This document shows, in pieces, positions 1 to 6,465 of a DNA stretch of 12,354 nucleotides. The notes below the pieces were generated by a model that was not told the origin of the DNA, ran no database searches, and worked only from the letters and a program-made list of their open reading frames with translations. Made by a program: the position numbers and the translations under genes. Every line of letters begins with the position of its first letter. The first letter of the stretch is position 1. The stretch is from Prevotellaceae bacterium UBA4372 (GTDB lineage: Bacteria > Bacteroidota > Bacteroidia > Bacteroidales > Bacteroidaceae). The stretch covers positions 1 to 12,354 of the forward strand of contig DGSC01000004.1 of the NCBI GenBank assembly GCA_002391275.1. Reading direction: 5' to 3'.

Positions 1-60
1 GGCGCGTGCCATTGCAGGCAACAGCACGAGTGCCATCATAAGAAAGATTGTCTTTTTCAT
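1..60 (-). CDS. N-terminus of a secreted protein (partial, runs off the window)
   Basis: The reverse complement opens with an ATG at position 60 and encodes MKKTIFLMMALVLLPAMARA before the window ends. This is a textbook Sec signal peptide: two lysines, a hydrophobic core, and an A-x-A cleavage site. It is preceded by AT-rich sequence and by a good Bacteroidetes -7 box 38 bp upstream of the ATG, which supports the start. The mature protein is not visible, so no function can be given. It lies downstream of, and on the same strand as, the membrane-bound AraC-type regulator gene (stop at 336), and has its own promoter, so it is a natural candidate target of that regulator. Seen: start, signal peptide, promoter match. 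Inferred: export and regulation. Confidence 0.75.
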   Translation of the reverse strand, partial: MKKTIFLMMALVLLPAMARA

Positions 61-97
61 ATATGTATTTATTGAGTGTAATGCTTTGTCATTGCGA

Positions 98-125
98 CAA
101 AGTTAACAAGATAGCGCTCAACAAA
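98..125 (-). promoter_or_regulatory. Bacteroidetes-type promoter of the partial secreted gene
   Basis: On the minus strand TAACTTTG (positions 105 to 98) matches the TAnnTTTG -7 consensus of the Bacteroidetes primary sigma factor exactly. A TTTG at 125-122 fits the -33 element, with a 16-bp spacer that is slightly short. The start codon is at 60, giving a leader of roughly 30 nt. A perfect 7-bp inverted repeat, CTTTGTC (84-90) and GACAAAG (96-102), overlaps the -7 box and the probable transcription start. Confidence 0.6.
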
Positions 126-126
126 T

Positions 127-154
127 ACTTGCAAATCGTCACAATCGACTTGCA
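127..154. promoter_or_regulatory. Pair of ACTTGCA direct repeats upstream of the promoter (candidate activator site)
   Basis: ACTTGCA occurs at 127-133 and again at 148-154, exactly 21 bp apart, which is two helical turns. Similarity continues for a few bases beyond (ACTTGCA-r-AT). The proximal copy sits immediately upstream of the -33 box at 122-125. Paired direct repeats abutting the -35 region are the usual layout for AraC-family activators, and an AraC-type regulator is encoded next door. Binding by that protein is inferred. Confidence 0.4.
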
Positions 155-297
155 GATGATGATATGAGAGTTAAAATTAGAGGAAGGGCAGTAATGAAGG
201 ATTGTATAGTATGTCGTGCTCGCTCTTGCTTGGCGCTTCAGGAATGGTGTATTTCGCTTGGCTGGGAATGACGGGTGAGGATATTCTTCCAGGCTTG

Positions 298-320
298 CAG
301 GTAGCTCTCATTTCTCATTC
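298..320. repeat. Dispersed intergenic element, copy 1 (short or degenerate)
   Basis: CAGGTAGCTCTCATT followed by TCTCATTC matches the conserved right half of the elements at 2276-2315 and 3531-3570 (consensus CAGGTARCTYTCATT). The left half with CCTTTTGGAC is not preserved here. It starts 16 bp beyond the stop codon of the regulator gene (336). The rest of the 61-335 gap holds the promoter and repeats described separately; I see no convincing terminator or extra gene in it. Confidence 0.5.
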
Positions 321-335
321 CCCGTTCCTCGTTTT

Positions 336-2165
336 TCATTCCTCCTTCTCTTTCCATTCGTTAGGCGTCATGCCGGTGATGGTTCTGAAGGCTCGGAAAA
401 ATGAAGATTCGGCGGCGAAGCCCGACTGCATCCACACTTCCGTCATTTTCATTTCGGGGCGCAGGCGTAGGAGCTGCTTGGCATGGGCTATGCGGTAGCT
501 GTTGACGAAATGGGAGAATGTGCAATGGCATTGGCTATTGATGCATGCAGAAATGGCGTTGCGGTTGGTGGCGAGGCGGGTGGCAAGGTCGGTGAGCTTG
601 AGCTCGGCGTTGAGATAGGGTTGCCGCTCGTCCATGAGCTGCCGTATTCGCATGATGAGGGCTTCGCTGTCGGGGAGTGTTTCCTTTCCGCTTGGCGGCA
701 GCGGCGTGGCCGCTGCTGTGCCAGTGCCCTCTGTAGGGGCGGTCGGGGAAGCGGCGGCGGTGTGGGTGCAGACGGAATGTTTCCTGCGCTTGAGCCGGAC
801 CAGAAGCACGGCGGCGAGCAGGAGCGCGGCGAGCAGTGGGATGGCAAAGAGCGTCCAGTGGCTGAAGAACGGATGTTGCGGTACTGCGGAGCAGGAACGG
901 TTGCCGGGGTTGACCTCCAAGAGGTAGGCTGTAGCTAAGGGCGAATAGTTGTCATTATCGAGCGTGCCGCCTAAGGAACGGTTGTAGTTGATGCCGCCTG
1001 CTATCATCAGGTTGCCGTCATCGGTGAGGTTAATCTGCGGCCAGCCTGCCTCGGGCAGCGGGTCGGTGTAGTAGAGGGTGAGCGGTGCGGGTCGCTGGTC
1101 GTATTGGATGCACAGAACATAGTGTCGGTTGTCCTTGTCGAAACCATGCACATAGCCGCGGCGTGACCTGCGGTCTGCAAGGACGGGGCTACTGTAGAAA
1201 ATGTCTCCGCCCGGCCCCTCGCGCGGCGCTGGACAGGTGGTGGGCAGAAGGGCAAAGGTGGTGTCGCGCACGAGCATAAAAGCCAGCTGGCGGTTCGACT
1301 CCCACGACGTGGTGTCGCCCTCGGTCCACTCCTGAACGGGCAGCAGCCATGAATAGTCGCCACGGCTCTCGTCGCCGATGAATCCCGTGCTGCCACTCAT
1401 GGGGGACGCATGAAACAGCGGTTGCCATCGCTTCAACAAAGGCACGCGAAGCGGTGTACCCTTCAGGCGGTCCACGATGTCGCTGCGCAGCACTTCGCCG
1501 TGCGTGCCGCCATTGCCCAGGATGAGCACATCGTCAGAAGCGGAGCGGAGGATATAGGGCGAGGCGCGACCAATCGTGACTTCTTTGACGAAGTGGAAAT
1601 AGCGGTCGCCGTCGAACAGCTCGATGCTGTCGCCGGCATACCAGTTGCCCGCCACCACGACGCGTCCGCTGTCTATTTCCATGGCAGAGGCCATGGTGCG
1701 CTTCGTGTCGAAACAGCTGAAGGCGCGGAAGGTGTGGGTCTGCGGGTCGTACTCCTCGACGGGATAGGTCTGGCCGATGCCGAGGGCTTTCTCGCTGCCA
1801 CCGCCTATGAGCACCTTGCCGGAGCTGAGCACGAGGCAGGTGCCGTTGTCGTGAGGGAAGGCGGTCTCGACGAGATGCCACTTGCCGTCCTTGAAGTATT
1901 CGGCTGTAGCGGTAGGCACGAAGTTGGTGGTGTGACCGCCGACGGCGGTTACTATGCCTCCTGTGCAAAAGAGGGCATGACCGCTCCGGGGAATGTTCAG
2001 GTCAGGCAGGCGGTGGGCTGCAATCCTGACTCTGGGGCATGCCGATGGCGCTGTGTGCTGGTGCGAGTGCGGAGAGGGCTGAGCGTTGCAGCGCAAGGGG
2101 GAGGCAAAGAGAATGGCGAGGAATGAGTGAAGAAGTACGAATGGAAGGAGTGGGGTAGAGGGCAT
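336..2165 (-). CDS. Membrane-bound one-component regulator: periplasmic beta-propeller, TM helix, AraC-type HTH
   Basis: A 609-residue protein from the ATG at 2165. Residues 1-28 form a signal peptide ending in NAQ. Residues ~60-420 are a kelch or galactose-oxidase-like beta-propeller, with repeated glycine pairs such as CTGGIVTAVGG, VLIGGG, VVVAGN, VLILGNGG and MIAGGIN. A single membrane helix spans ~437-456 and is followed by a basic stop (RLKRRK), then a low-complexity A/T/P linker. Residues ~501-606 are an AraC-family double helix-turn-helix: LTDLATRLATNRNAISACIN, then an S-F-F-R-A-F-R recognition segment and MTPNEW. The layout resembles Bacteroidetes hybrid two-component sensors, but histidine kinase and receiver domains are absent, so ligand binding outside would act directly on the DNA-binding domain. 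An in-frame ATG at 2228 (or TTG at 2231) would add about 21 residues before the signal peptide, which is less likely. Base composition is GC-rich compared with the central operon. The ligand is unknown. Confidence 0.85.
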   Translation of the reverse strand: MPSTPLLPFVLLHSFLAILFASPLRCNAQPSPHSHQHTAPSACPRVRIAAHRLPDLNIPRSGHALFCTGGIVTAVGGHTTNFVPTATAEYFKDGKWHLVETAFPHDNGTCLVLSSGKVLIGGGSEKALGIGQTYPVEEYDPQTHTFRAFSCFDTKRTMASAMEIDSGRVVVAGNWYAGDSIELFDGDRYFHFVKEVTIGRASPYILRSASDDVLILGNGGTHGEVLRSDIVDRLKGTPLRVPLLKRWQPLFHASPMSGSTGFIGDESRGDYSWLLPVQEWTEGDTTSWESNRQLAFMLVRDTTFALLPTTCPAPREGPGGDIFYSSPVLADRRSRRGYVHGFDKDNRHYVLCIQYDQRPAPLTLYYTDPLPEAGWPQINLTDDGNLMIAGGINYNRSLGGTLDNDNYSPLATAYLLEVNPGNRSCSAVPQHPFFSHWTLFAIPLLAALLLAAVLLVRLKRRKHSVCTHTAAASPTAPTEGTGTAAATPLPPSGKETLPDSEALIMRIRQLMDERQPYLNAELKLTDLATRLATNRNAISACINSQCHCTFSHFVNSYRIAHAKQLLRLRPEMKMTEVWMQSGFAAESSFFRAFRTITGMTPNEWKEKEE

Positions 2166-2188
2166 GAGGAATGAGGTGGCGGGCTTTT

Positions 2189-2262
2189 GATGACGAATGT
2201 TGCGTTCGGGCTTGCTAACTTGACCCATCAAGGATGACGCGTTCGAGCTTGCTCGATTGGCC
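2189..2262. repeat. Imperfect tandem duplication in the regulator leader
   Basis: GATGACG plus CGTTCGGGCTTGCT (2189-2195 and 2203-2216) is repeated as GATGACG plus CGTTCGAGCTTGCT (2233-2239 and 2240-2253), with a 6-7 bp indel between the parts. The second copy contains a small palindrome, CGAGC-TT-GCTCG (2244-2255). The duplication lies in the leader or the optional N-terminal extension of the AraC-type regulator. This argues for starting the protein at 2165, after the repeat. Confidence 0.5.
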
Positions 2263-2275
2263 TTTCAAGAAAGAC

Positions 2276-2315
2276 GAATGGGAGTTGCCTTTTGGACTCG
2301 CAGGTAACTTTCATT
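2276..2315. repeat. Dispersed intergenic element, copy 2 (40 bp)
   Basis: This 40-bp stretch matches 3531-3570 at 32 of 40 positions by hand alignment, with the shared cores CCTTTTGGAC and CAGGTAACT-y-TCATT. The arms GTTGCCT and AGGTAAC can pair as a hairpin; on plus-strand RNA pairing is complete with one G-U, on minus-strand RNA there is one A-C mismatch. It is 3' of the ATP-grasp gene (stop 2391) and also downstream of the regulator's predicted promoter, so it would lie in the regulator's 5' leader. Confidence 0.6.
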
Positions 2316-2336
2316 TATCATTCAGATAGGCGGGTA

Positions 2337-2367
2337 CAAAGTTATGATTCTTCCTCGGATTGTCAAG
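2337..2367 (-). promoter_or_regulatory. Promoter of the beta-propeller/AraC regulator gene
   Basis: On the minus strand TAACTTTG (2344 to 2337) is an exact TAnnTTTG -7 box. CTTG at 2367-2364 lies 19 bp upstream, close to the expected -33 spacing. It predicts a leader of about 160 nt to the ATG at 2165, containing the 40-bp element and the tandem duplication. Confidence 0.55.
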
Positions 2368-2390
2368 AAAGAATACGAAAAAAATGATGT

Positions 2391-3464
2391 TCATTCCCGC
2401 GTCGGGTTATAAATGGCTTTATAATGGCCCTCTGAGAATATAATATTGAATATTCCTACACCTGAGTCGCTTTGATGGCTTCGCAGTTGGAGGGCTAACC
2501 AGCCCATGGTCATGCGGAAGTTGATTTCGATGCAGGGATGTATGCGCCCATCCGTGGTCAGCAGCATGTCGATGCCTATAGGCCCTGCATAAAAAGTGGG
2601 CGGCAGGGCTGAGAGAGCGGACTGGAGAAGAGAGACCAATGAAGAATGAACCGGGAGGAGGATTCCCATGCTTCCGCCTATCAGCTCCAGTTTTCGTTCC
2701 TCGGAGGCCACAATATTGCCGGCATATACACCGCCGTCGGTGGTGTGGAAGAGCGAGAGCCCTTCGTAGGTGACACGACCGTCGGGATGACGCCAAAACT
2801 CGAGGGCAAAATCGCGCGCTTTTGAGTAGGCTGGTTCGGCCATGACATAACCTTGTTGGCGTAGAGTGCGAAGAAGCCATGCCTGATTCTTCTCGGTGAG
2901 TGAGCCTTGGTGAGCCGGGAGCAGCCCGCGTCCGCTGCCGCTCCAAGGTTGTTTGAAGATGGTTTCGCCAAAGTGACGATGATGGCGTCGGGCTTCGTCC
3001 AAGGTCGTGCACACGTAGGCTTCGCCCACGAAATGTTGGGCTAACCCCATCTCGGTGAACTTGTGGTGCAACTGGCCGAGGATGTCTGCCGCTGTAGCAC
3101 GGCCGGAGAACGTCCTGAAAGTTCGTATTTCCGCTTCGGAGGGCAGAAGCGTTTCTTGGATTCCTGCTTTACGGAGCTGGGTAAGGGTTAAGGGGCTCCA
3201 CCCCCATGGGAGCAGGGTGGCTTCGTTTTTAAGGAACGACGAGGGGGACGGGGCTATCGCTGTAGCGTTGAAAATGGCCGCAGGGGGAATAGGGGAACAG
3301 GCTGAACCGTCGCGCAAGAGGATGAGGTCGTCTGGTGCAGCCCATAGGCTGGGTAGCAGTTGAAGGTCGGCAGCCATTTGCCGTGCTGATGCAGGTGGTG
3401 TATAATGAGGGTCGTTGGCTGCTAAGGCAAGGTCGTTTTCAGGGTTGAAGAATAAAAGGCGCAT
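2391..3464 (-). CDS. ATP-grasp-fold protein of unknown substrate
   Basis: A 357-residue soluble protein with no signal peptide or membrane segment. The second half has the hallmarks of an ATP-grasp ligase. FKQPWSGSGRGL (~170-181) gives the ATP-binding lysine and glycine-rich loop, and YVMAEPAY (~206-213) is the hinge strand that contacts adenine. GPIGIDMLL (~294-302) and CIEINFRMTMG (~311-321) provide the acidic and asparagine metal ligands (D299, E313, N315) and an arginine (R317). The N-terminus (MRLLFFNPENDLALA) is the start of the preceding Rossmann-like domain. ATP-grasp enzymes join a carboxylate to an amine or thiol through an acyl-phosphate; the substrate cannot be told from this sequence. 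It starts 133 bp after the FISUMP gene stop with no clear -7 box between, so read-through from the operon is possible. Family call fairly sure, role unknown. Confidence 0.75.
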   Translation of the reverse strand: MRLLFFNPENDLALAANDPHYTPPASARQMAADLQLLPSLWAAPDDLILLRDGSACSPIPPAAIFNATAIAPSPSSFLKNEATLLPWGWSPLTLTQLRKAGIQETLLPSEAEIRTFRTFSGRATAADILGQLHHKFTEMGLAQHFVGEAYVCTTLDEARRHHRHFGETIFKQPWSGSGRGLLPAHQGSLTEKNQAWLLRTLRQQGYVMAEPAYSKARDFALEFWRHPDGRVTYEGLSLFHTTDGGVYAGNIVASEERKLELIGGSMGILLPVHSSLVSLLQSALSALPPTFYAGPIGIDMLLTTDGRIHPCIEINFRMTMGWLALQLRSHQSDSGVGIFNIIFSEGHYKAIYNPTRE

Positions 3465-3495
3465 GAGGGCATGAACTGTTCGTAGGACAAGTGAA

Positions 3496-3526
3496 GAATG
3501 AAGAGGGAAGGATGATGAATGAAGAG
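3496..3526. repeat. Low-complexity GAATGAAGAG tandem repeat
   Basis: GAATGAAGAG occurs at 3496-3505 and again at 3517-3526, 21 bp apart, inside a purine-rich run of G, A and T that continues to about 3540. It lies in the leader of the ATP-grasp gene, next to element copy 3. Similar CATTC/GAATG-rich sequence follows element copy 1 near 310-350 and copy 2 near 2311-2323. Confidence 0.5.
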
Positions 3527-3530
3527 AGAA

Positions 3531-3570
3531 GAATAGGGATTACCTTTTGGACAAACAGGTAACTCTCATT
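3531..3570. repeat. Dispersed intergenic element, copy 3 (40 bp)
   Basis: Best-preserved hairpin of the three copies: TTACCT and AGGTAA pair perfectly around TTTGGACAAAC. It matches 2276-2315 at 32 of 40 positions. It sits 27 bp past the stop of the FISUMP gene (3598) and 66 bp before the ATP-grasp start codon. It could be an end-of-operon structure, but no long U-run follows on the minus strand, only a pyrimidine-rich stretch. Confidence 0.6.
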
Positions 3571-3597
3571 CGTCGCTTCCAAGCGAAACGAGATACT

Positions 3598-4446
3598 TCA
3601 TTCCTCTTTTGGCGCTACGGCTCTGACGGTGAAGCCGAAAGACCTGTTGGCCGACCACTGGCTGTCGTAGCCCTTGAAGTTGAGGGTGTAGGCGGCAGAG
3701 GTCATATCGCGATTGATATTGCCAGACCAGTAATAGCCTCCAATGCTTGCTTCCTTGGTCTCCATGCCATCCTTATATCCGGCAGCTGGGAGGAAAATGC
3801 TGTTGCCGTTTGAGCCTGTGACACGGTAGCCTTTGACACCATTCAGCGTTTCGGGAGTCCAGCTGCATTTTGAGGTTAGTTCGGCAATCTCGCTGCGGGT
3901 TGGCAAACGCCATTGTCCGCCCCATGCATGGTGGGCCGCGTCGAAGTCGGTCCCGCAAATGTTCGTGCCGATGAGTTGATAGCCTGTGCTATTATTATAA
4001 TATGTATAGGTGGCTTCGGAGTAGTCTTTCTTGATAGCCGTCTCGCCCCATGCGAAGTAGTCGCCGTATTCTTCGGGGTGGGTGGCTCCGATGTTGAAGG
4101 ACGCCCATCGGACGGAGAGGCCGAGGTCGATGGATGGGTAGAATTCTGCCGCTGGAACGGTGGTGAAATCCATCCATTCTATGGAAGCAATAGGGAAGGA
4201 GAGCGGCAACAAAGCGGAGGATTGGTACACGAGCATGGAGGGTGATGTCTCAGAATCCTTGACACCGTTGCCGGAGGAATGGTTGAGCCCCGATTCTGCA
4301 AACGTTATGCTGTCGATAGCTTCGATAACCAAGCGCTTAGCCTTAGCGTCGGACTGATGAATAATCAGGACATTAACACTCTCCTGTGCGCCGATTGACG
4401 CACAGGAGAGGAAAAGGATTGAGAGAAGGATCGTACGTAGGCTCAT
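3598..4446 (-). CDS. Secreted FISUMP-type protein (Fibrobacter succinogenes major paralogous domain)
   Basis: A 282-residue protein. Residues 1-20 are a signal peptide ending SIGA-QE; C15 does not sit in a convincing lipobox. Residues ~24-95 carry two short IxSIxF-like segments (AIDSITF, IASIEWMDF), common in Bacteroidales secreted proteins before this domain. Residues ~104-278 match the FISUMP family: IDLGLSVRWASFNIGA, EYGDYFAWGET, WRLPTRSEIAEL, GNSIFLPAAGY, GGYYWSG and a terminal FGFTVRAV. Such domains adopt a C-type-lectin or sulfatase-modifying-factor-like fold; no enzymatic activity is established. It is last in the operon, starting 4 bp after the PI-PLC lipoprotein stop, so co-translation is likely. 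There is no T9SS tail. A surface or periplasmic partner of the upstream products is inferred. Confidence 0.85.
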   Translation of the reverse strand: MSLRTILLSILFLSCASIGAQESVNVLIIHQSDAKAKRLVIEAIDSITFAESGLNHSSGNGVKDSETSPSMLVYQSSALLPLSFPIASIEWMDFTTVPAAEFYPSIDLGLSVRWASFNIGATHPEEYGDYFAWGETAIKKDYSEATYTYYNNSTGYQLIGTNICGTDFDAAHHAWGGQWRLPTRSEIAELTSKCSWTPETLNGVKGYRVTGSNGNSIFLPAAGYKDGMETKEASIGGYYWSGNINRDMTSAAYTLNFKGYDSQWSANRSFGFTVRAVAPKEE

Positions 4447-4450
4447 AAAA

Positions 4451-6433
4451 TTACTTGCCCTTTACATATACGGTACCGTCGTTGGCATACTCGTCGGCTG
4501 AGATGTCCGCACCCGTGTCGTCGCCGGAAGCTGCGCTCGTGGAGCAGCGTGTTCTGTTCTTGTAGACGTACTTGATATTTTGGGCGATGATAGCCTTCAA
4601 CAGCGTGTTGCCACTATAGCTGGAGCTGCCCATGTAGTCACCATAGACGTAGCCTGTAGGACCAGTGAGCGTGCCAGTAATATATGTAGCAGCTGCAGGG
4701 TTCTGAGTATTGGCGCTGCTTGTTATGCTATTTGCAACACTTGTAAAGGTGTAATGAAAACGCTTATGGTCAGTGTTGGCTGAAGCTAAGTTAAGAAGAG
4801 CGTTAACCACGGTTTTCTTTGAGTCGCCACTGGTATTATAAGCATCCTCTACGCTGGCCGTACATGTACTGCCGACCCCAACTCCGTAGTTTGTAACTGA
4901 ACCATCATCCGGCCAGTTGGTAACACGAACAGTCTTGTGGAGATCCCACGCGTTACGATAGCCAAAGAATATCTTGCCGCGGTAGTCGTTGAGTGTATAG
5001 TATGAGTGATCCAATAACTTTATATTATCTGTGTACTGGTTGTGAATCTCATCAATAGCATTGCACATCTCTGTTGTATAGTCCGTCCAAGAAGTGAGCA
5101 AAGGTGTACCATCTTCCTTGACCATAATGACAGACAAAGTTTCTGTGGGATTTTCTTTGAGAAAATCCACCATAGCCTTAATCGCATCTTTGTATAACAC
5201 ATTTGTGTTAACCATACCATGGAAAATATAGAGATTATCCTTGGTTATCGCCTTGGAATACTTGTAAGTAGGACGTAGGTCAAAGGCACGGACTCCATTC
5301 TCCAACTGCTGGCTTATGGTTTCACTCTGACATTTTGCAGCACTGCTGCAAGCACTCGTTGCCGAATCGTGCGATCCAGGTGTGCTCAGCATGCTGAAAT
5401 ATGTGGAGCCGGGAATCATGGCCATCCAGCGATTGGTCTTAGCTGTGCCGATGGCTCCGAACTTATACTTCTTGTAATAAGGAAGAGCTATGTCCCCTAC
5501 GCCGGAGATGGACGTCAGATAATCAGCATTAGGATTAGATTTGCCAACGGCTCCAGAAGATGACTTGCTATAATATTTGCCCTCAGTTGTGCGGACAGTG
5601 ATGGTGAATCCAGAGGCCTGCTTGGTAGGCAGGATGTAGAAGCGGACTACAGCCGGGCTTGTTGCATTGATATTAGAAACAAGCACCACATCGCTTTGTC
5701 TGTTCGAGAAATAGGTGTCGCCGTCATCATTCGAAACCGTGGCCGTCTTCGTCTCTGCATTGTATGCCATACGGCCAGCCAAGCTGACCTTAGAGTTTGA
5801 ACAAAGTCCTACAGACTCCACAGTTCCTCCATCAAATGACGACAAATCCACATCGACGACTGAGCAGATATGTCCGAAGGTGAAGCTGGCGTTGGCACCG
5901 CCTCCTGTGGTCGTGGCTGTGGCTGCCATATATGGGCCCATCACGCCGCTGTTTTCAAGATTTTCGGTGTAGTCCTGCTCCGTGTAAATCATAGTGGTGA
6001 CGGTGGCCCCCTTCCAACTTAAAACCGCATCGGCAGGGTAGAAGGCATAGAAGGAGCCTTCCTCGCCCGTCCCGTCGGTGGTGAACGAGTTCTTGCCCGT
6101 TCGTGGCTGGAACTCAGCCGTGGCGGATGCGGATGTGGGTTGGTAAGTGTACATCAGCATGCCGTCGCTGATGCTGATATTGTCGTTTGTAGCCCATGCA
6201 CCGAAGAAGCCTTCAGCAGCAGAGGTGTTGATAGAGGCGCGGGTGACCTTCCCGGCGTCCATATCCTCCTCGTCCAACACTTCCAAGGGTTGCCCTACAG
6301 AGGCTTGGAAGCCAATGATCTCGCCTGCCTCTACAGGCGTGGCTGGCTGCTGCGGAGTCAAGGCGTCGTCGCTGGAACATGCAGCCAAGACCGTAGCAGC
6401 TGTAAATATTATAAGATGATTTCTTGTATTCAT
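4451..6433 (-). CDS. Surface lipoprotein: fimbrillin-like N-terminal half fused to a PI-PLC X domain
   Basis: A 660-residue protein from the ATG at 6433. The signal peptide ends in the lipobox LAAC (C19), followed by SSDDA, an acidic motif resembling Bacteroidetes surface lipoprotein export signals. Residues ~37-318 resemble a fimbrillin or Mfa-like domain (early TRAS, FYAFYPADA, FTFGHICSVVDVDL, VVRFYILPT). Residues ~335-630 are a PI-specific phospholipase C X domain: TPGSHDSA gives the general-base histidine H355, GVRAFDLRP the D385/R387 pair, FHG the second histidine H405, VIMVKED the lysine K439, and GYVYGDY a late aspartate (D599). These line up with Bacillus PI-PLC H32, D67, R69, H82 and K115. 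Known PI-PLCs cleave phosphatidylinositol and GPI anchors without metal. An in-frame ATG at 6469 overlaps the upstream peptide's stop (ATGA) and would add 12 residues; a GTG at 6484 is less likely. Confidence 0.88.
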   Translation of the reverse strand: MNTRNHLIIFTAATVLAACSSDDALTPQQPATPVEAGEIIGFQASVGQPLEVLDEEDMDAGKVTRASINTSAAEGFFGAWATNDNISISDGMLMYTYQPTSASATAEFQPRTGKNSFTTDGTGEEGSFYAFYPADAVLSWKGATVTTMIYTEQDYTENLENSGVMGPYMAATATTTGGGANASFTFGHICSVVDVDLSSFDGGTVESVGLCSNSKVSLAGRMAYNAETKTATVSNDDGDTYFSNRQSDVVLVSNINATSPAVVRFYILPTKQASGFTITVRTTEGKYYSKSSSGAVGKSNPNADYLTSISGVGDIALPYYKKYKFGAIGTAKTNRWMAMIPGSTYFSMLSTPGSHDSATSACSSAAKCQSETISQQLENGVRAFDLRPTYKYSKAITKDNLYIFHGMVNTNVLYKDAIKAMVDFLKENPTETLSVIMVKEDGTPLLTSWTDYTTEMCNAIDEIHNQYTDNIKLLDHSYYTLNDYRGKIFFGYRNAWDLHKTVRVTNWPDDGSVTNYGVGVGSTCTASVEDAYNTSGDSKKTVVNALLNLASANTDHKRFHYTFTSVANSITSSANTQNPAAATYITGTLTGPTGYVYGDYMGSSSYSGNTLLKAIIAQNIKYVYKNRTRCSTSAASGDDTGADISADEYANDGTVYVKGK

Positions 6434-6465
6434 AATTCGTATTGTATTATTAGGGTTCATTGCGT

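Noticed and set aside
1410..2126. A 238-codon open frame on the plus strand opposite the beta-propeller gene
   Set aside because: It lies entirely inside the well-supported minus-strand regulator, has no recognisable domain, and long antisense frames are expected in GC-rich coding DNA.
2166..2231. N-terminal extension of the regulator to ATG 2228 or TTG 2231
   Set aside because: It would place about 21 polar residues before a good signal peptide and covers the tandem duplication; the ATG at 2165 gives a normal signal peptide.
3598..4446. Formylglycine-generating enzyme or other sulfatase-modifying activity for the FISUMP protein
   Set aside because: The fold may be related, but the catalytic cysteine pattern of those enzymes is not seen and no sulfatase gene is nearby.
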